Assembly (NCBI GenBank): GCA_029940115.1
Contig: JAOZRQ010000379.1
Span: forward strand, 1-6,917
From: Desulfobacterales bacterium
GTDB lineage: Bacteria > Desulfobacterota > Desulfobacteria > Desulfobacterales > 4be13
DNA length: 6,917 nucleotides
Direction: 5' to 3'
Shown: positions 1 through 5,256 of the stretch, one piece after another
Numbering within the stretch: position 1 is the first letter of the stretch
How the letters are laid out: every line of letters begins with the position of its first letter
Position numbers and translations under genes: made by a program
Notes under the pieces: model-generated
What the model was told of the DNA's origin: nothing
The model's input: the letters and a program-made list of their open reading frames with translations, nothing else
Database searches by the model: none

Positions 1-9
1 GGTGTCACA

Positions 10-23
10 CCGCCTGAAGGCGG
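10..23. repeat. small hairpin repeat CCGCCTGAAGGCGG
   Basis: CCGCC (10-14) pairs with GGCGG (19-23) around the loop TGAA. It is followed by GACTACAAAC. A CCGCCTGAAGGCGG..ACTAC motif recurs in intergenic DNA of many environmental bacterial genomes, from general familiarity rather than a search. Only one copy is in this window, so its repeat nature is inferred. It sits at the very edge and may be part of a longer element. Confidence 0.4.
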
Positions 24-250
24 GACTACAAACTTTGTTGAGGCTTTTACATGAAAATCAGAAATTATGCAACAGTTTTTTTCTGTCTCACCTGTCAAAA
101 AGTGGAAGCCGACAAAAAAAACGGATGGTCAAGTACAAGAATCCGCTTCCCTGCGAGGAGACACCAGTTTCTTTTCTCATTGACATTCAACATATTTTCT
201 GATAATTTGTCCAATTGTCGGCGGCTTGGATTTGCCAATCCGAACCGGGC

Positions 251-350
251 TCATCCGCGTTCATCCGCGGTTTGTGAAAGTTGTTTGATTCCTTGGTTTC
301 CATGGTGCGACACATTAGGATCATCATGAACCGCAGATGAACGCAGACGG
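251..350. repeat. imperfect inverted repeat (TCATCCGCG type)
   Basis: The left arm, 251-272, contains TCATCCGCG twice (251-259 and 261-269). The right arm, 329-350, is its reverse complement with 18 of 22 positions matching. The arms enclose the first copy of a 30-bp direct repeat. The pattern resembles intergenic repeats reading 'AACCGCGGATGAACGCGGATGA' in fragments, common in several environmental phyla; this resemblance is from memory. There is no coding signal. Confidence 0.55.
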
Positions 351-409
351 CCTGTGTGTTGGGCAGAGTGCGGAAAGTTTTGATTACTTGGTTTCCATGG
401 CGCGACACA
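285..409. repeat. 30-bp direct repeat, two copies
   Basis: Copies at 285-314 and 380-409 share 28 of 30 bases, with differences at 291/386 and 306/401. The core is CTTGGTTTCCATGG followed by YGCGACACA. Both copies are preceded by GAAAG a few bases upstream, so the similarity extends a little further left. The copies are 95 bp apart, and the right arm of the inverted repeat lies between them. No gene is disrupted. Confidence 0.75.
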
Positions 410-470
410 GTGCCAGAAACCGAGTTTCAGATCTGCTGATATTGGATATTGGAAAACTGTGTACAGGACA

Positions 471-532
471 AGAAACCCGGCTTTTTTCTGAACGGCCGGC
501 TTCTATCCCGACAGAAAAAAAGCCGGGTTTCT
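471..532. repeat. inverted repeat with AGAAACCCGGCTTTTT arms
   Basis: The left arm, 471-490, and right arm, 512-532, are reverse complements, differing only by one extra A in the A-run of the right arm. They are separated by a 21-nt loop with its own GGCCGGC core. The arm sequence is the same as the arms in the tandem array at 2172-2496, but the loop differs, so this is a second, dispersed copy of one repeat family in which the arms are conserved. The right arm ends in TTTCTTTG, so the transcript could fold as a terminator-like hairpin. It lies 62 bp before the glycosyltransferase start. Confidence 0.85.
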
Positions 533-594
533 TTGTTCGCTCATTTTTTTGTTCTGTACAAAGATTGGAAAATCAAAATTTGAAATTGGAAGCA

Positions 595-1587
595 ATGGAG
601 CAGACCGTTCTCACCCCCAAAATCTCTGTCATCATCCCTTGCCACAACCACGGGGAATTCATCCGGGAGGCCATCGGGAGTGTTCTGGCGTCTGCGTTTG
701 AGGATTATGAAATCATCATTGTGAATGACGGATCGACCGATCCGTTCACCTCGGCAGTTTTCAGGGAATTGGAACATGATTTTCAGGATCATCGCAAGGT
801 CCACATTCTCCATCAGGCGCGTTCGGGCCTGCCTGAGGCCCGGAACAACGGCATCAGACGCTCCAGAGGCGAATACATATTGCCCTTGGACGCGGACAAC
901 CGGGTCAAACCACAATTTCTAAGCAAGGCATCGGAGATACTCAACAACGACCCGGGCGTGGGCGTGGTCTATGCGTTTGCCGAACTCTTCGGCCAGCGGG
1001 AGGGGATTTGGGAATTCTCTGAGTTCGATCCCAAACGGATGCTGCTGTACAATCTTGTCGAGGCGTGTTCGGTTTACAGAAGAGCGGTGTGGGAGCAACA
1101 TCCCTATGATTCGGAGATGCGGATCGGGTATGAGGACTGGGACTTCTGGATCGCCGCGATGGAGAGCGGATGGGCGTTTCATCTGATCAAAGAACCCCTG
1201 TTCGTGTATCAGGTGCGGGAGGGGTCCATGGTCTCCGTGTGCAACATTCCTGAAAACCGCCGCGCCCTGATCCGGAATATCTGCAACAAACACCGGAAGA
1301 GTTACATGGAACACCTCGCGTATGTGATTTCTGAAAAAGACGTGGATCTGTTGCACGCAAACCAACGGGCCGAGAGGATTTTTAGAGAGACAGACGCGCA
1401 CATCTGCCGGCTTGAGGCGATCCTGAGGGAGAGGGAGGATGAATTGAACCGCATCTGCCATTCCCGCGTGTGGCAGATGTTTCTGAGATGCCATGACATA
1501 ATGGACAGAACCATGCCTCTCGCCAGCAGAAGGAGGCGGCTTGCCAAGATGATCTTTGATGCGGTGAGTTTGTACTTCCACCGATAG
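595..1587 (+). CDS. glycosyltransferase family 2
   Basis: A predicted 330-residue GT-A fold glycosyltransferase, which would transfer a sugar from a nucleotide-sugar to a glycan, lipid or protein acceptor; donor and acceptor cannot be read. Visible family 2 landmarks are the first strand ISVIIPCHNH (10-19), DGSTD (45-49), the DxD-like DAD (99-101) that would bind the metal and nucleotide, and YEDWDFW (179-185) carrying the ED acidic pair of the catalytic site. After the roughly 220-residue catalytic domain comes a charged, probably coiled-coil stretch (about 255-290), then SRVWQMF and a basic tail; no membrane segment is obvious. I chose the ATG at 595, just before the first beta strand; the frame is open back to 337 but that part is repeats. 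The ribosome site (TTGGAAG) is weak. The gene stands alone, convergent with moaC, probably in surface polysaccharide synthesis. Confidence 0.88.
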   Translation: MEQTVLTPKISVIIPCHNHGEFIREAIGSVLASAFEDYEIIIVNDGSTDPFTSAVFRELEHDFQDHRKVHILHQARSGLPEARNNGIRRSRGEYILPLDADNRVKPQFLSKASEILNNDPGVGVVYAFAELFGQREGIWEFSEFDPKRMLLYNLVEACSVYRRAVWEQHPYDSEMRIGYEDWDFWIAAMESGWAFHLIKEPLFVYQVREGSMVSVCNIPENRRALIRNICNKHRKSYMEHLAYVISEKDVDLLHANQRAERIFRETDAHICRLEAILREREDELNRICHSRVWQMFLRCHDIMDRTMPLASRRRRLAKMIFDAVSLYFHR

Positions 1588-1595
1588 AAGGCTTG

Positions 1596-1628
1596 CCCCC
1601 GACGTCTTTAATCAGGGGATGTCGAGGG
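1596..1628. terminator. possible bidirectional terminator hairpin
   Basis: 1596-1606 pairs with 1618-1628 (11 positions, one C-A mismatch and one G-T pair), leaving an 11-nt loop. It sits in the 49-bp space between the stop codons of the convergent glycosyltransferase and moaC, where a shared terminator is expected. No U-run follows on either strand, so a rho-independent terminator is not well supported. Confidence 0.35.
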
Positions 1629-1636
1629 GACATGCT

Positions 1637-2122
1637 TTAGGCGGTGTCACTTCTCTTAAATTTCCCGCTCTTCCCGCCTGATTTTTCAAGAAGGCAGATA
1701 TCGGAAATGGTCATCCCTCTGTCATACGATTTGCACATGTCATAAATGGTCAGCGCGGCCACCGACACCGCGGTCAGTGCCTCCATCTCAACCCCTGTCT
1801 GACCGACAATCCGGACGGATGCCTCGATTCGGATGGAATGGGTCTGGATATCCGGGAAAAAGTCGATCTGCGCGTGGGTGATGTTCAGGGGATGACACAT
1901 CGGAATCAGTTCCGATGTCCGTTTGGCGGCCATGATCCCGGCAATCCTCGCGGTTTCAAGGACATTTCCCTTTTTCACCGCCTGATTTCCGATCTTTCCA
2001 AAGGTTTCCGGGTTCATGAATACGACCCCTTGGGCAATCGCCATCCGTGTGGTCAGTCCCTTGTCGGAGACATCCACCATTCGCACCCGGCCTTCCCCGT
2101 CAATGTGGGTGAATTCGGACAT
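1637..2122 (-). CDS. moaC: cyclic pyranopterin monophosphate synthase MoaC
   Basis: A 161-residue cytoplasmic enzyme of molybdenum cofactor synthesis. Together with the radical-SAM protein MoaA (not in the window) it converts GTP, through a cyclic dihydro-GTP intermediate, into cyclic pyranopterin monophosphate. Signature stretches are MVDVSDKG (15-22), KKGNVLETARIAGI (50-63), ELIPMCHPL (71-79) and GVEMEALTAVSVAALTIYDM (110-129). Residues matching the known active site keep the E. coli numbering: K51, H77, E112, E114, D128 and K131. That exact register and the usual length support the ATG at 2122, which has AAAGGGG eight bases upstream. The same frame stays open to 2500, but only because the upstream tandem repeat lacks stops, so a 287-residue call would be wrong. 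It is the last gene of a mobA-moaE-moaC series, separated from moaE by 404 bp of repeats. Confidence 0.95.
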   Translation of the reverse strand: MSEFTHIDGEGRVRMVDVSDKGLTTRMAIAQGVVFMNPETFGKIGNQAVKKGNVLETARIAGIMAAKRTSELIPMCHPLNITHAQIDFFPDIQTHSIRIEASVRIVGQTGVEMEALTAVSVAALTIYDMCKSYDRGMTISDICLLEKSGGKSGKFKRSDTA

Positions 2123-2141
2123 GAAAGGTTCCCCTTTGTGA

Positions 2142-2162
2142 ATTGAAAATTGAAAATTGAAA
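2142..2162. repeat. short ATTGAAA tandem repeat in the moaC leader
   Basis: Three direct copies of the 7-mer ATTGAAA, with a fourth degenerate copy running into TTGG. On the moaC-coding strand this reads as TTTCAAT repeats just upstream of the moaC ribosome site. A loosely similar AT-rich stretch (TTTGAAATTGGAAGCA) precedes the glycosyltransferase start. Its function is unknown. Confidence 0.5.
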
Positions 2163-2171
2163 TTGGTGGGC

Positions 2172-2496
2172 TTCTCGCCCATTCCCGATTTTGGGTGATT
2201 GAGGGGAGAAACCCGGCTTTTTCCTGAAACCCGGCTTTTTCCTGCAGTTCTGAAGTCGGACCGTTTGGAGAAAAGCCGGGTTTCTCGCCCATTCCCGATT
2301 TTGGGTGATCGAGGGGAGAAACCCGGCTTTTTCCTGCAGTTCTGAAGTCGGACCGTTTGGAGAAAAGCCGGGTTTCTCGCCCATTCCCGATTTTGGGTGA
2401 TCGAGGGGAGAAACCCGGCTTTTTCCTGAAACCCGGCTTTTTTCCTGCAGTTCTGAAGTCGGACCGTCTGGAGAAAAGCCGGGTTTCTCGCCCATT
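2172..2496. repeat. tandem array of three hairpin-containing units (92, 110, 111 bp)
   Basis: Units span 2172-2281 (110 bp), 2282-2373 (92 bp) and 2374-2484 (111 bp), with a partial fourth to 2496. Each holds CCCATTCCCGATTTTGGGTG, a left arm GAGAAACCCGGCTTTTT, a middle with CTGCAG and GAAGTCGGACCGT, and a right arm GAGAAAAGCCGGGTTTCTC (2268-2286, 2360-2378, 2471-2489). The longer units differ from the 92-bp one by an internal duplication of the left arm, AAACCCGGCTTTTTCCTG (18 bp in unit 1, 19 bp in unit 3). Units are otherwise almost identical, implying recent expansion. The arms match the inverted repeat at 471-532. The array fills most of the moaE-moaC gap, and all three minus-strand frames are open through it, giving spurious repetitive open frames. 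Confidence 0.95.
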
Positions 2497-2526
2497 TCAA
2501 CTGTAACCAATTTCACGCATCACGCC

Positions 2527-2883
2527 TCACACAAAAAACTCCCTCTTTTTCGTGACATTCGCTTTTATGGCATTCAGCGTGTCACTTAGTGTGGTGATGA
2601 CGTGGTCCCGTATGTCACCGGCCACCACGAGATGCATCAGATCGTCCCCCACAGAGAGTTCCCCTTCTGCGATATCCGTGAGGATTTCGACGATTCCGGG
2701 TCGTCTTTTTTGTTCATCAATGATCTGCTGCAATTTTTCATGATCCACCGTGATGGTCAATCCGGATACGCTTCGGCCGTCACGGGAGGTACACCGGACC
2801 ACGCCGTTATGGCATAGGATCATTCCCACCTTGTCATAATCCGGGTGATTCTTGATGCTGTCAATCAATCGGGTAAGGTTCAT
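2527..2883 (-). CDS. moaE: MoaE-like molybdopterin synthase large subunit (short form)
   Basis: A 118-residue protein resembling MoaE, the catalytic subunit of molybdopterin synthase, which works with the sulfur carrier MoaD to convert cyclic pyranopterin monophosphate into molybdopterin in the cytoplasm. Evidence is the overall MoaE pattern: GVVRCTSRDGRSV (27-39, compare G-x-VR in the family), a helix with LQQIIDEQKRR, the VGDDLMHLVVAG strand, and a lysine-rich end AIKANVTKKREFF (105-117) where MoaE has its two catalytic lysines. It is shorter than classical MoaE (about 150 residues) and the first motif is degenerate. The ATG at 2883 has GGAG seven bases upstream. It lies 21 bp after mobA, clearly co-transcribed, which supports the assignment. 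A divergent relative with altered activity is possible. Confidence 0.72.
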   Translation of the reverse strand: MNLTRLIDSIKNHPDYDKVGMILCHNGVVRCTSRDGRSVSGLTITVDHEKLQQIIDEQKRRPGIVEILTDIAEGELSVGDDLMHLVVAGDIRDHVITTLSDTLNAIKANVTKKREFFV

Positions 2884-2904
2884 TCTTGTTCTCCATGTGA
2901 ATTG

Positions 2905-2957
2905 TCAGTGGTCCGTTGGTTGCTGTCCGTTGCCTGTTGTCCGCAACAATTGACAAC
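2905..2957. repeat. degenerate TGTCCGTTG-type repeat at the mobA 3' end
   Basis: The stretch reads as imperfect copies of GTCCGTTG / TGTCCGTTGCCTGTTGTCCG, flanked by TTGTCA (2903-2908) and its complement TGACAA (2951-2956). Such CAACGGACAAC-like low-complexity strings are frequent between genes in repeat-rich genomes, from general familiarity. It encodes the final 12 residues and stop of mobA. Confidence 0.5.
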
Positions 2958-3531
2958 GAGCCAGATCGTCAGGCGTGTTGATGTTGAAAAAGGAGGTCAG
3001 ATCAGGGTCCGCCTTACGCAACCTGTCTTCTGGAATTTTTTTGACCCGAACTTTCTCAAAAAACCCTTGTATCTTGAGTTTTTCCTCGACAAGTTGCTGT
3101 TCCATAGGTTTGAGACATCGTTTTGAGTAGGCCGCGCAAAGAGGTTCGAGTCCTGCCGAGGTCTCCGGTATGATGACATCCGTGTTCGGTTCAATCCTGT
3201 CCAGGATCAGTTCAACCATCTCCTTTTTCAGGAAAGGGGTGTCACAGGCAATGAGGAACGCATGGGGATGGGTGGCACAGAAAAGGCCTGCATGGATTCC
3301 GGTCAAAGAGCTTCGGATGGAAAAAATGTCGGTGGTCATGCTCAGATCCCATTCAAGATATTGAAGCGGGTCGTTTGTCACGAGAATGATCTCCTCAAAC
3401 AGATCCTTGAATAGGTCATGGATATGATCAAAGATGCGCCTTCCACCGACCCGGACAAATGCCTTGTTCTGTCCGGAAAAACGGGTGTTCAGTCCGCCAG
3501 CCAGTATCACGCCTGTGCAGGGAGGTTTCAT
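2905..3531 (-). CDS. mobA: molybdenum cofactor guanylyltransferase MobA
   Basis: A 208-residue cytoplasmic nucleotidyltransferase that links GMP from GTP to molybdopterin, forming the guanine dinucleotide cofactor used by DMSO-reductase-family enzymes such as formate dehydrogenases. Motifs: the glycine-rich nucleotide loop LAGGLNTRFSGQNKAF (10-25), with the signature lysine K23; SLTGIHAGL (75-83); the metal-binding aspartate in CDTPFL (D97); and FNINTPDDL near the C-terminus, typical of MobA. The ATG at 3531 has AAAAGG nine bases before it; a GTG at 3537 would add two residues but sits too close to that site. The start is 2 bp past the stop of the receiver remnant, so they share a transcript. 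The last dozen residues (RTTGNGQQPTDH) fall in repeat-like DNA and are probably not part of the family fold. Confidence 0.92.
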   Translation of the reverse strand: MKPPCTGVILAGGLNTRFSGQNKAFVRVGGRRIFDHIHDLFKDLFEEIILVTNDPLQYLEWDLSMTTDIFSIRSSLTGIHAGLFCATHPHAFLIACDTPFLKKEMVELILDRIEPNTDVIIPETSAGLEPLCAAYSKRCLKPMEQQLVEEKLKIQGFFEKVRVKKIPEDRLRKADPDLTSFFNINTPDDLARCQLLRTTGNGQQPTDH

Positions 3532-3533
3532 TT

Positions 3534-3800
3534 TCACATGCCTTTTGGGCTCTGGGCCCTGAATTTTTGCGGCAAATGCTTTTCCAAGACAAAAACGAGC
3601 TTGTTGAGCGATGTCGGTTTGGTGAGATAGTCGCTCATACCCGCATCAACTGCCTCCCGTTGCTGTTCCATGAACGCATTGGCAGACAACGCCACAATGG
3701 GTGTCTCCTCAAAACCGGGATGCTGACGAATTTGCCGGGTCGCCTCAATCCCGTTCATTCCCGCGTGTTTGCGATCCGTTATGGGGATTGCCGGGATCAT
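3534..3800 (-). pseudogene. truncated response-regulator receiver domain (C-terminal half)
   Basis: An 88-codon frame equivalent to the C-terminal half of a receiver domain. It begins to match the family at GMNGIEATRQIR (14-25), the segment that directly follows the phospho-acceptor aspartate loop. It retains the switch serine in IVALSAN (S39) and the conserved lysine in DYLTKP (K61). The first half, with the acidic pocket and the aspartate that receives phosphate from a kinase, is absent; residues 1-13 (MIPAIPITDRKHA) do not fit it. Its first codon overlaps the ATPase stop as ATGA, and its stop is 2 bp before mobA. It cannot work as a phospho-receiver in this form. Most likely it is a remnant left when the ATPase gene joined at about 3760-3797. 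No N-terminal half is seen elsewhere in the window. Origin from a hybrid kinase rather than a free regulator is possible. Confidence 0.8.
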
Positions 3801-5041
3801 GCCTGCAATGAGTCCATCTCAAGCAAAAATTGCCATGCTGGGACCACTTTCAGTGTGCCATGGCCCATCTCAACGGTCTCGGTTTCGTTGCGTGTCACAA
3901 GGGTGCCGGAGATCAGGTCCAATTCGGTCATGGCTTCGTTCAACGCTGTGATCTCCCGTTTGCGGGTATGCGGTTCCGCCAAGGAGTGGCAAACCTGAAT
4001 CAGTCGTCGAGTCCTGTCATTCGGCAGGGACGCGACAAAATCGACTTCCAAGCCGCTCTTGGTCTTATAATAATGAATCGAGGGCGTTACGCGGCGCAGG
4101 GCCGTGAAGACAATGTTCTCCAAGAGATGGCCGGTGTTCAGCAGAATGCCGGACGCCACGGAAACGACCAAGGCGTGATCAACGCAATAGATCTTTTTGG
4201 GATTGGCGTTGCTGCGGGCCAGGGAGGCGTCGAAAATACGCACGGTATAAAGGAAATAGGCGTCCTCGAACCAATTCAGGTAATCCGATATCGCCGCCTT
4301 GGGGGCCTTGTGACCCAGTGATTTGAGGTAACCGTTCAGACGGTTGATGGAATAGAGTGTTGCCGTGTTGTCTGTCAGCCGGTGGGCCAGATCCCTCACC
4401 GCCCTGGGATGGGATATGTTATGGCGCTCCACCAAGTCCCGAAACAAAACGGCTTGGAAATAATTCTGATGAATTTTGATCCGCATCAGGCGATCCAAGC
4501 CGGCGACTTCAGGAAAACCGCCGGTTTCCCAAAAATTGTCAAACGCCTTCTGAACCGTCAGCCGTTTCTTGGTTGATAATGGCCCGGTGCCGTCTATGCC
4601 CTTGAAATCCAAAAATTCCCCGAAGGAAAAGGGAAACAGTTCCCATGACAAGGCGCGGCCCCGCATCTGAGTGGCGATCTCACGGGAAAGGAGTTGCGCA
4701 GATGATCCGGTGAGATAGACCTCGCACTTTTCAGTCCGCATCAGGCGGTCCACGAAAGCTTCCCACCCCTCGACCGCCTGAATCTCATCGAAAAAGCAGT
4801 AAACCGTCTCGGCATTCTTCTTTTCCGGGTAGAGTGCGTAATAAGCCTCGGTGAGCAGACCGAGTCCCTCCCGATTCAGGTTGTGGAGACGATCATCGAA
4901 GAAATTCAGATACAAGAGGTTTTCGCGCGGCACACCCTCCCTCAGAAGACGATCCATGATCTGGAACAGATACGTCGTCTTGCCTCCCCGGCGCACCCCG
5001 ATGCAGACGGTGGCCTTTCCGGGAAGGGTGCTGATTTCCAA
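3797..5041 (-). CDS. AAA_14 / DUF4143-type ATPase, start disrupted by TAG
   Basis: A P-loop ATPase of the AAA_14 plus DUF4143 type, common and often multicopy in bacteria and archaea; cellular role unknown. Numbered from the TTG at 5041 (414 residues): Walker A GVRRGGKTTY (15-24), Walker B CFFDEIQ (82-88), sensor-like VYLTGSS (108-114), arginine region MRGRALSWELFPFSFGEFL (about 126-144), then the C-terminal domain with TGGFPEV and a PD-(D/E)xK-like strand KSGLEVDF (328-335, E332 and D334) before LIQVC. The family-like N-terminus continues upstream of 5041 (SIILDYQEVELYTGVPR) to an ATG at 5113 with a good ribosome site, but codon 3 (5107-5105) is TAG. So the 438-codon gene is either a nonsense mutant, mis-sequenced or read through; TTG at 5041 is merely the first standard start after the stop and lacks a convincing ribosome site. 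Its stop overlaps the receiver remnant. Confidence 0.88.
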   Translation of the reverse strand: MEISTLPGKATVCIGVRRGGKTTYLFQIMDRLLREGVPRENLLYLNFFDDRLHNLNREGLGLLTEAYYALYPEKKNAETVYCFFDEIQAVEGWEAFVDRLMRTEKCEVYLTGSSAQLLSREIATQMRGRALSWELFPFSFGEFLDFKGIDGTGPLSTKKRLTVQKAFDNFWETGGFPEVAGLDRLMRIKIHQNYFQAVLFRDLVERHNISHPRAVRDLAHRLTDNTATLYSINRLNGYLKSLGHKAPKAAISDYLNWFEDAYFLYTVRIFDASLARSNANPKKIYCVDHALVVSVASGILLNTGHLLENIVFTALRRVTPSIHYYKTKSGLEVDFVASLPNDRTRRLIQVCHSLAEPHTRKREITALNEAMTELDLISGTLVTRNETETVEMGHGTLKVVPAWQFLLEMDSLQA

Positions 5042-5110
5042 ATGCCGAGGAACCCCGGTATATAATTCAACCTCCTGATAATCAAGAATGATGGATTGAA
5101 TGCGCTAAAT

Positions 5111-5126
5111 CATATTTTTTCCTTTT
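5111..5126 (-). promoter_or_regulatory. ribosome site and ATG of the full-length ATPase frame
   Basis: On the minus strand the sequence reads AAAAGGA, AAAAAT, then ATG (5113-5111): a clear Shine-Dalgarno with normal spacing. The ATG is in frame with the ATPase and is followed by ATT and TAG. It identifies 5113 as the ancestral start and shows that the TAG interrupts codon 3. Confidence 0.75.
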
Positions 5127-5174
5127 GGTAATAAATATTACCGATCATAAGGTAAATCGGTAATATTTATTACC
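5127..5174. promoter_or_regulatory. perfect 19-bp inverted repeat, candidate operator of the ATPase gene
   Basis: GGTAATAAATATTACCGAT (5127-5145) is the exact reverse complement of 5156-5174, with a 10-nt spacer CATAAGGTAA. Each arm is itself a near-palindrome, so GGTAAT/ATTACC half-sites occur four times. It is AT-rich, directly abuts the ATPase ribosome site, and lies between the ATPase and the kinase 3' end. A site for a dimeric repressor, possibly overlapping a promoter (TATGAT on the minus strand could be a -10 box, with no good -35), fits best. A mobile-element end or RNA hairpin masking the ribosome site is also possible. Confidence 0.6.
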
Positions 5175-5180
5175 AGTTTG

Positions 5181-5256
5181 TGGGGTCGGGCGCGGGGCAA
5201 TGGGTGAGGGGCGAGCGGCTCGCCCCTCGCCGCTCGCCTATCGCCCCTCGCCCGGC
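5181..5256. repeat. GC-rich GAGGGGCGAGCGG repeat with hairpin at the kinase 3' end
   Basis: GAGGGGCGAG (5206-5215) pairs perfectly with CTCGCCCCTC (5219-5228) around a CGG loop, and further copies of CGCCCCTCGCC / CGCTCGCC follow to 5256. The segment is much more GC-rich than the adjacent AT-rich palindrome. On the minus strand it encodes the last residues (GEGR) and stop of the kinase, and the hairpin lies 10 bases beyond the stop (5238). It could help end transcription, but no U-run follows. Confidence 0.6.

Larger units (their letters stand above)
1..594. other. gene-free repeat-rich region upstream of the glycosyltransferase
   Basis: I see no credible gene here. The short open frames have no recognisable domains and run through repeats. 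The stretch holds a small hairpin at 10-23, an imperfect inverted repeat (251-272 with 329-350), a 30-bp direct repeat (285-314 and 380-409) and a long inverted repeat at 471-532, each listed separately. The frame that ends in the glycosyltransferase is open back to 337, but residues encoded by 337-594 come from these repeats, so this part is taken as non-coding. Any promoter for the downstream gene should lie here, but I could not pick out convincing -35/-10 boxes. Confidence 0.7.

Noticed and set aside
51..329. 92-codon open frame at the left edge, plus strand
   Set aside because: No Shine-Dalgarno, no domain, and it runs through the inverted and direct repeats at 251-314.
919..1581. Long open frame on the minus strand opposite the glycosyltransferase (220 codons)
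   Set aside because: It lies fully antisense to a gene with clear family 2 motifs; its translation is rich in H, P and R without any recognisable domain.
2172..2496. CRISPR array
   Set aside because: Units are 92-111 bp and nearly identical throughout, with no unique spacers between short repeats and no cas genes.
2100..2516. Repetitive protein with GEKPGFSP..GPTSELQEK repeats
   Set aside because: Its repeats follow DNA units that are mostly not multiples of three, all three frames are open, and the DNA has hairpin structure; this is a non-coding repeat.
2123..2526. Molybdenum-cofactor riboswitch upstream of moaC
   Set aside because: The space is occupied by tandem repeats also found away from moa genes; I could not recognise the Moco RNA core.
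3459..3998. 179-codon open frame, plus strand
   Set aside because: It spans antisense to three minus-strand frames (mobA start, receiver remnant, ATPase end) and has no family features.
5105..5107. Pyrrolysine or selenocysteine-type recoding at the ATPase TAG
   Set aside because: Position 3 of an ATPase is an unlikely site for a functional special residue, and no supporting tRNA or pyl genes are in the window; mutation or error is simpler.
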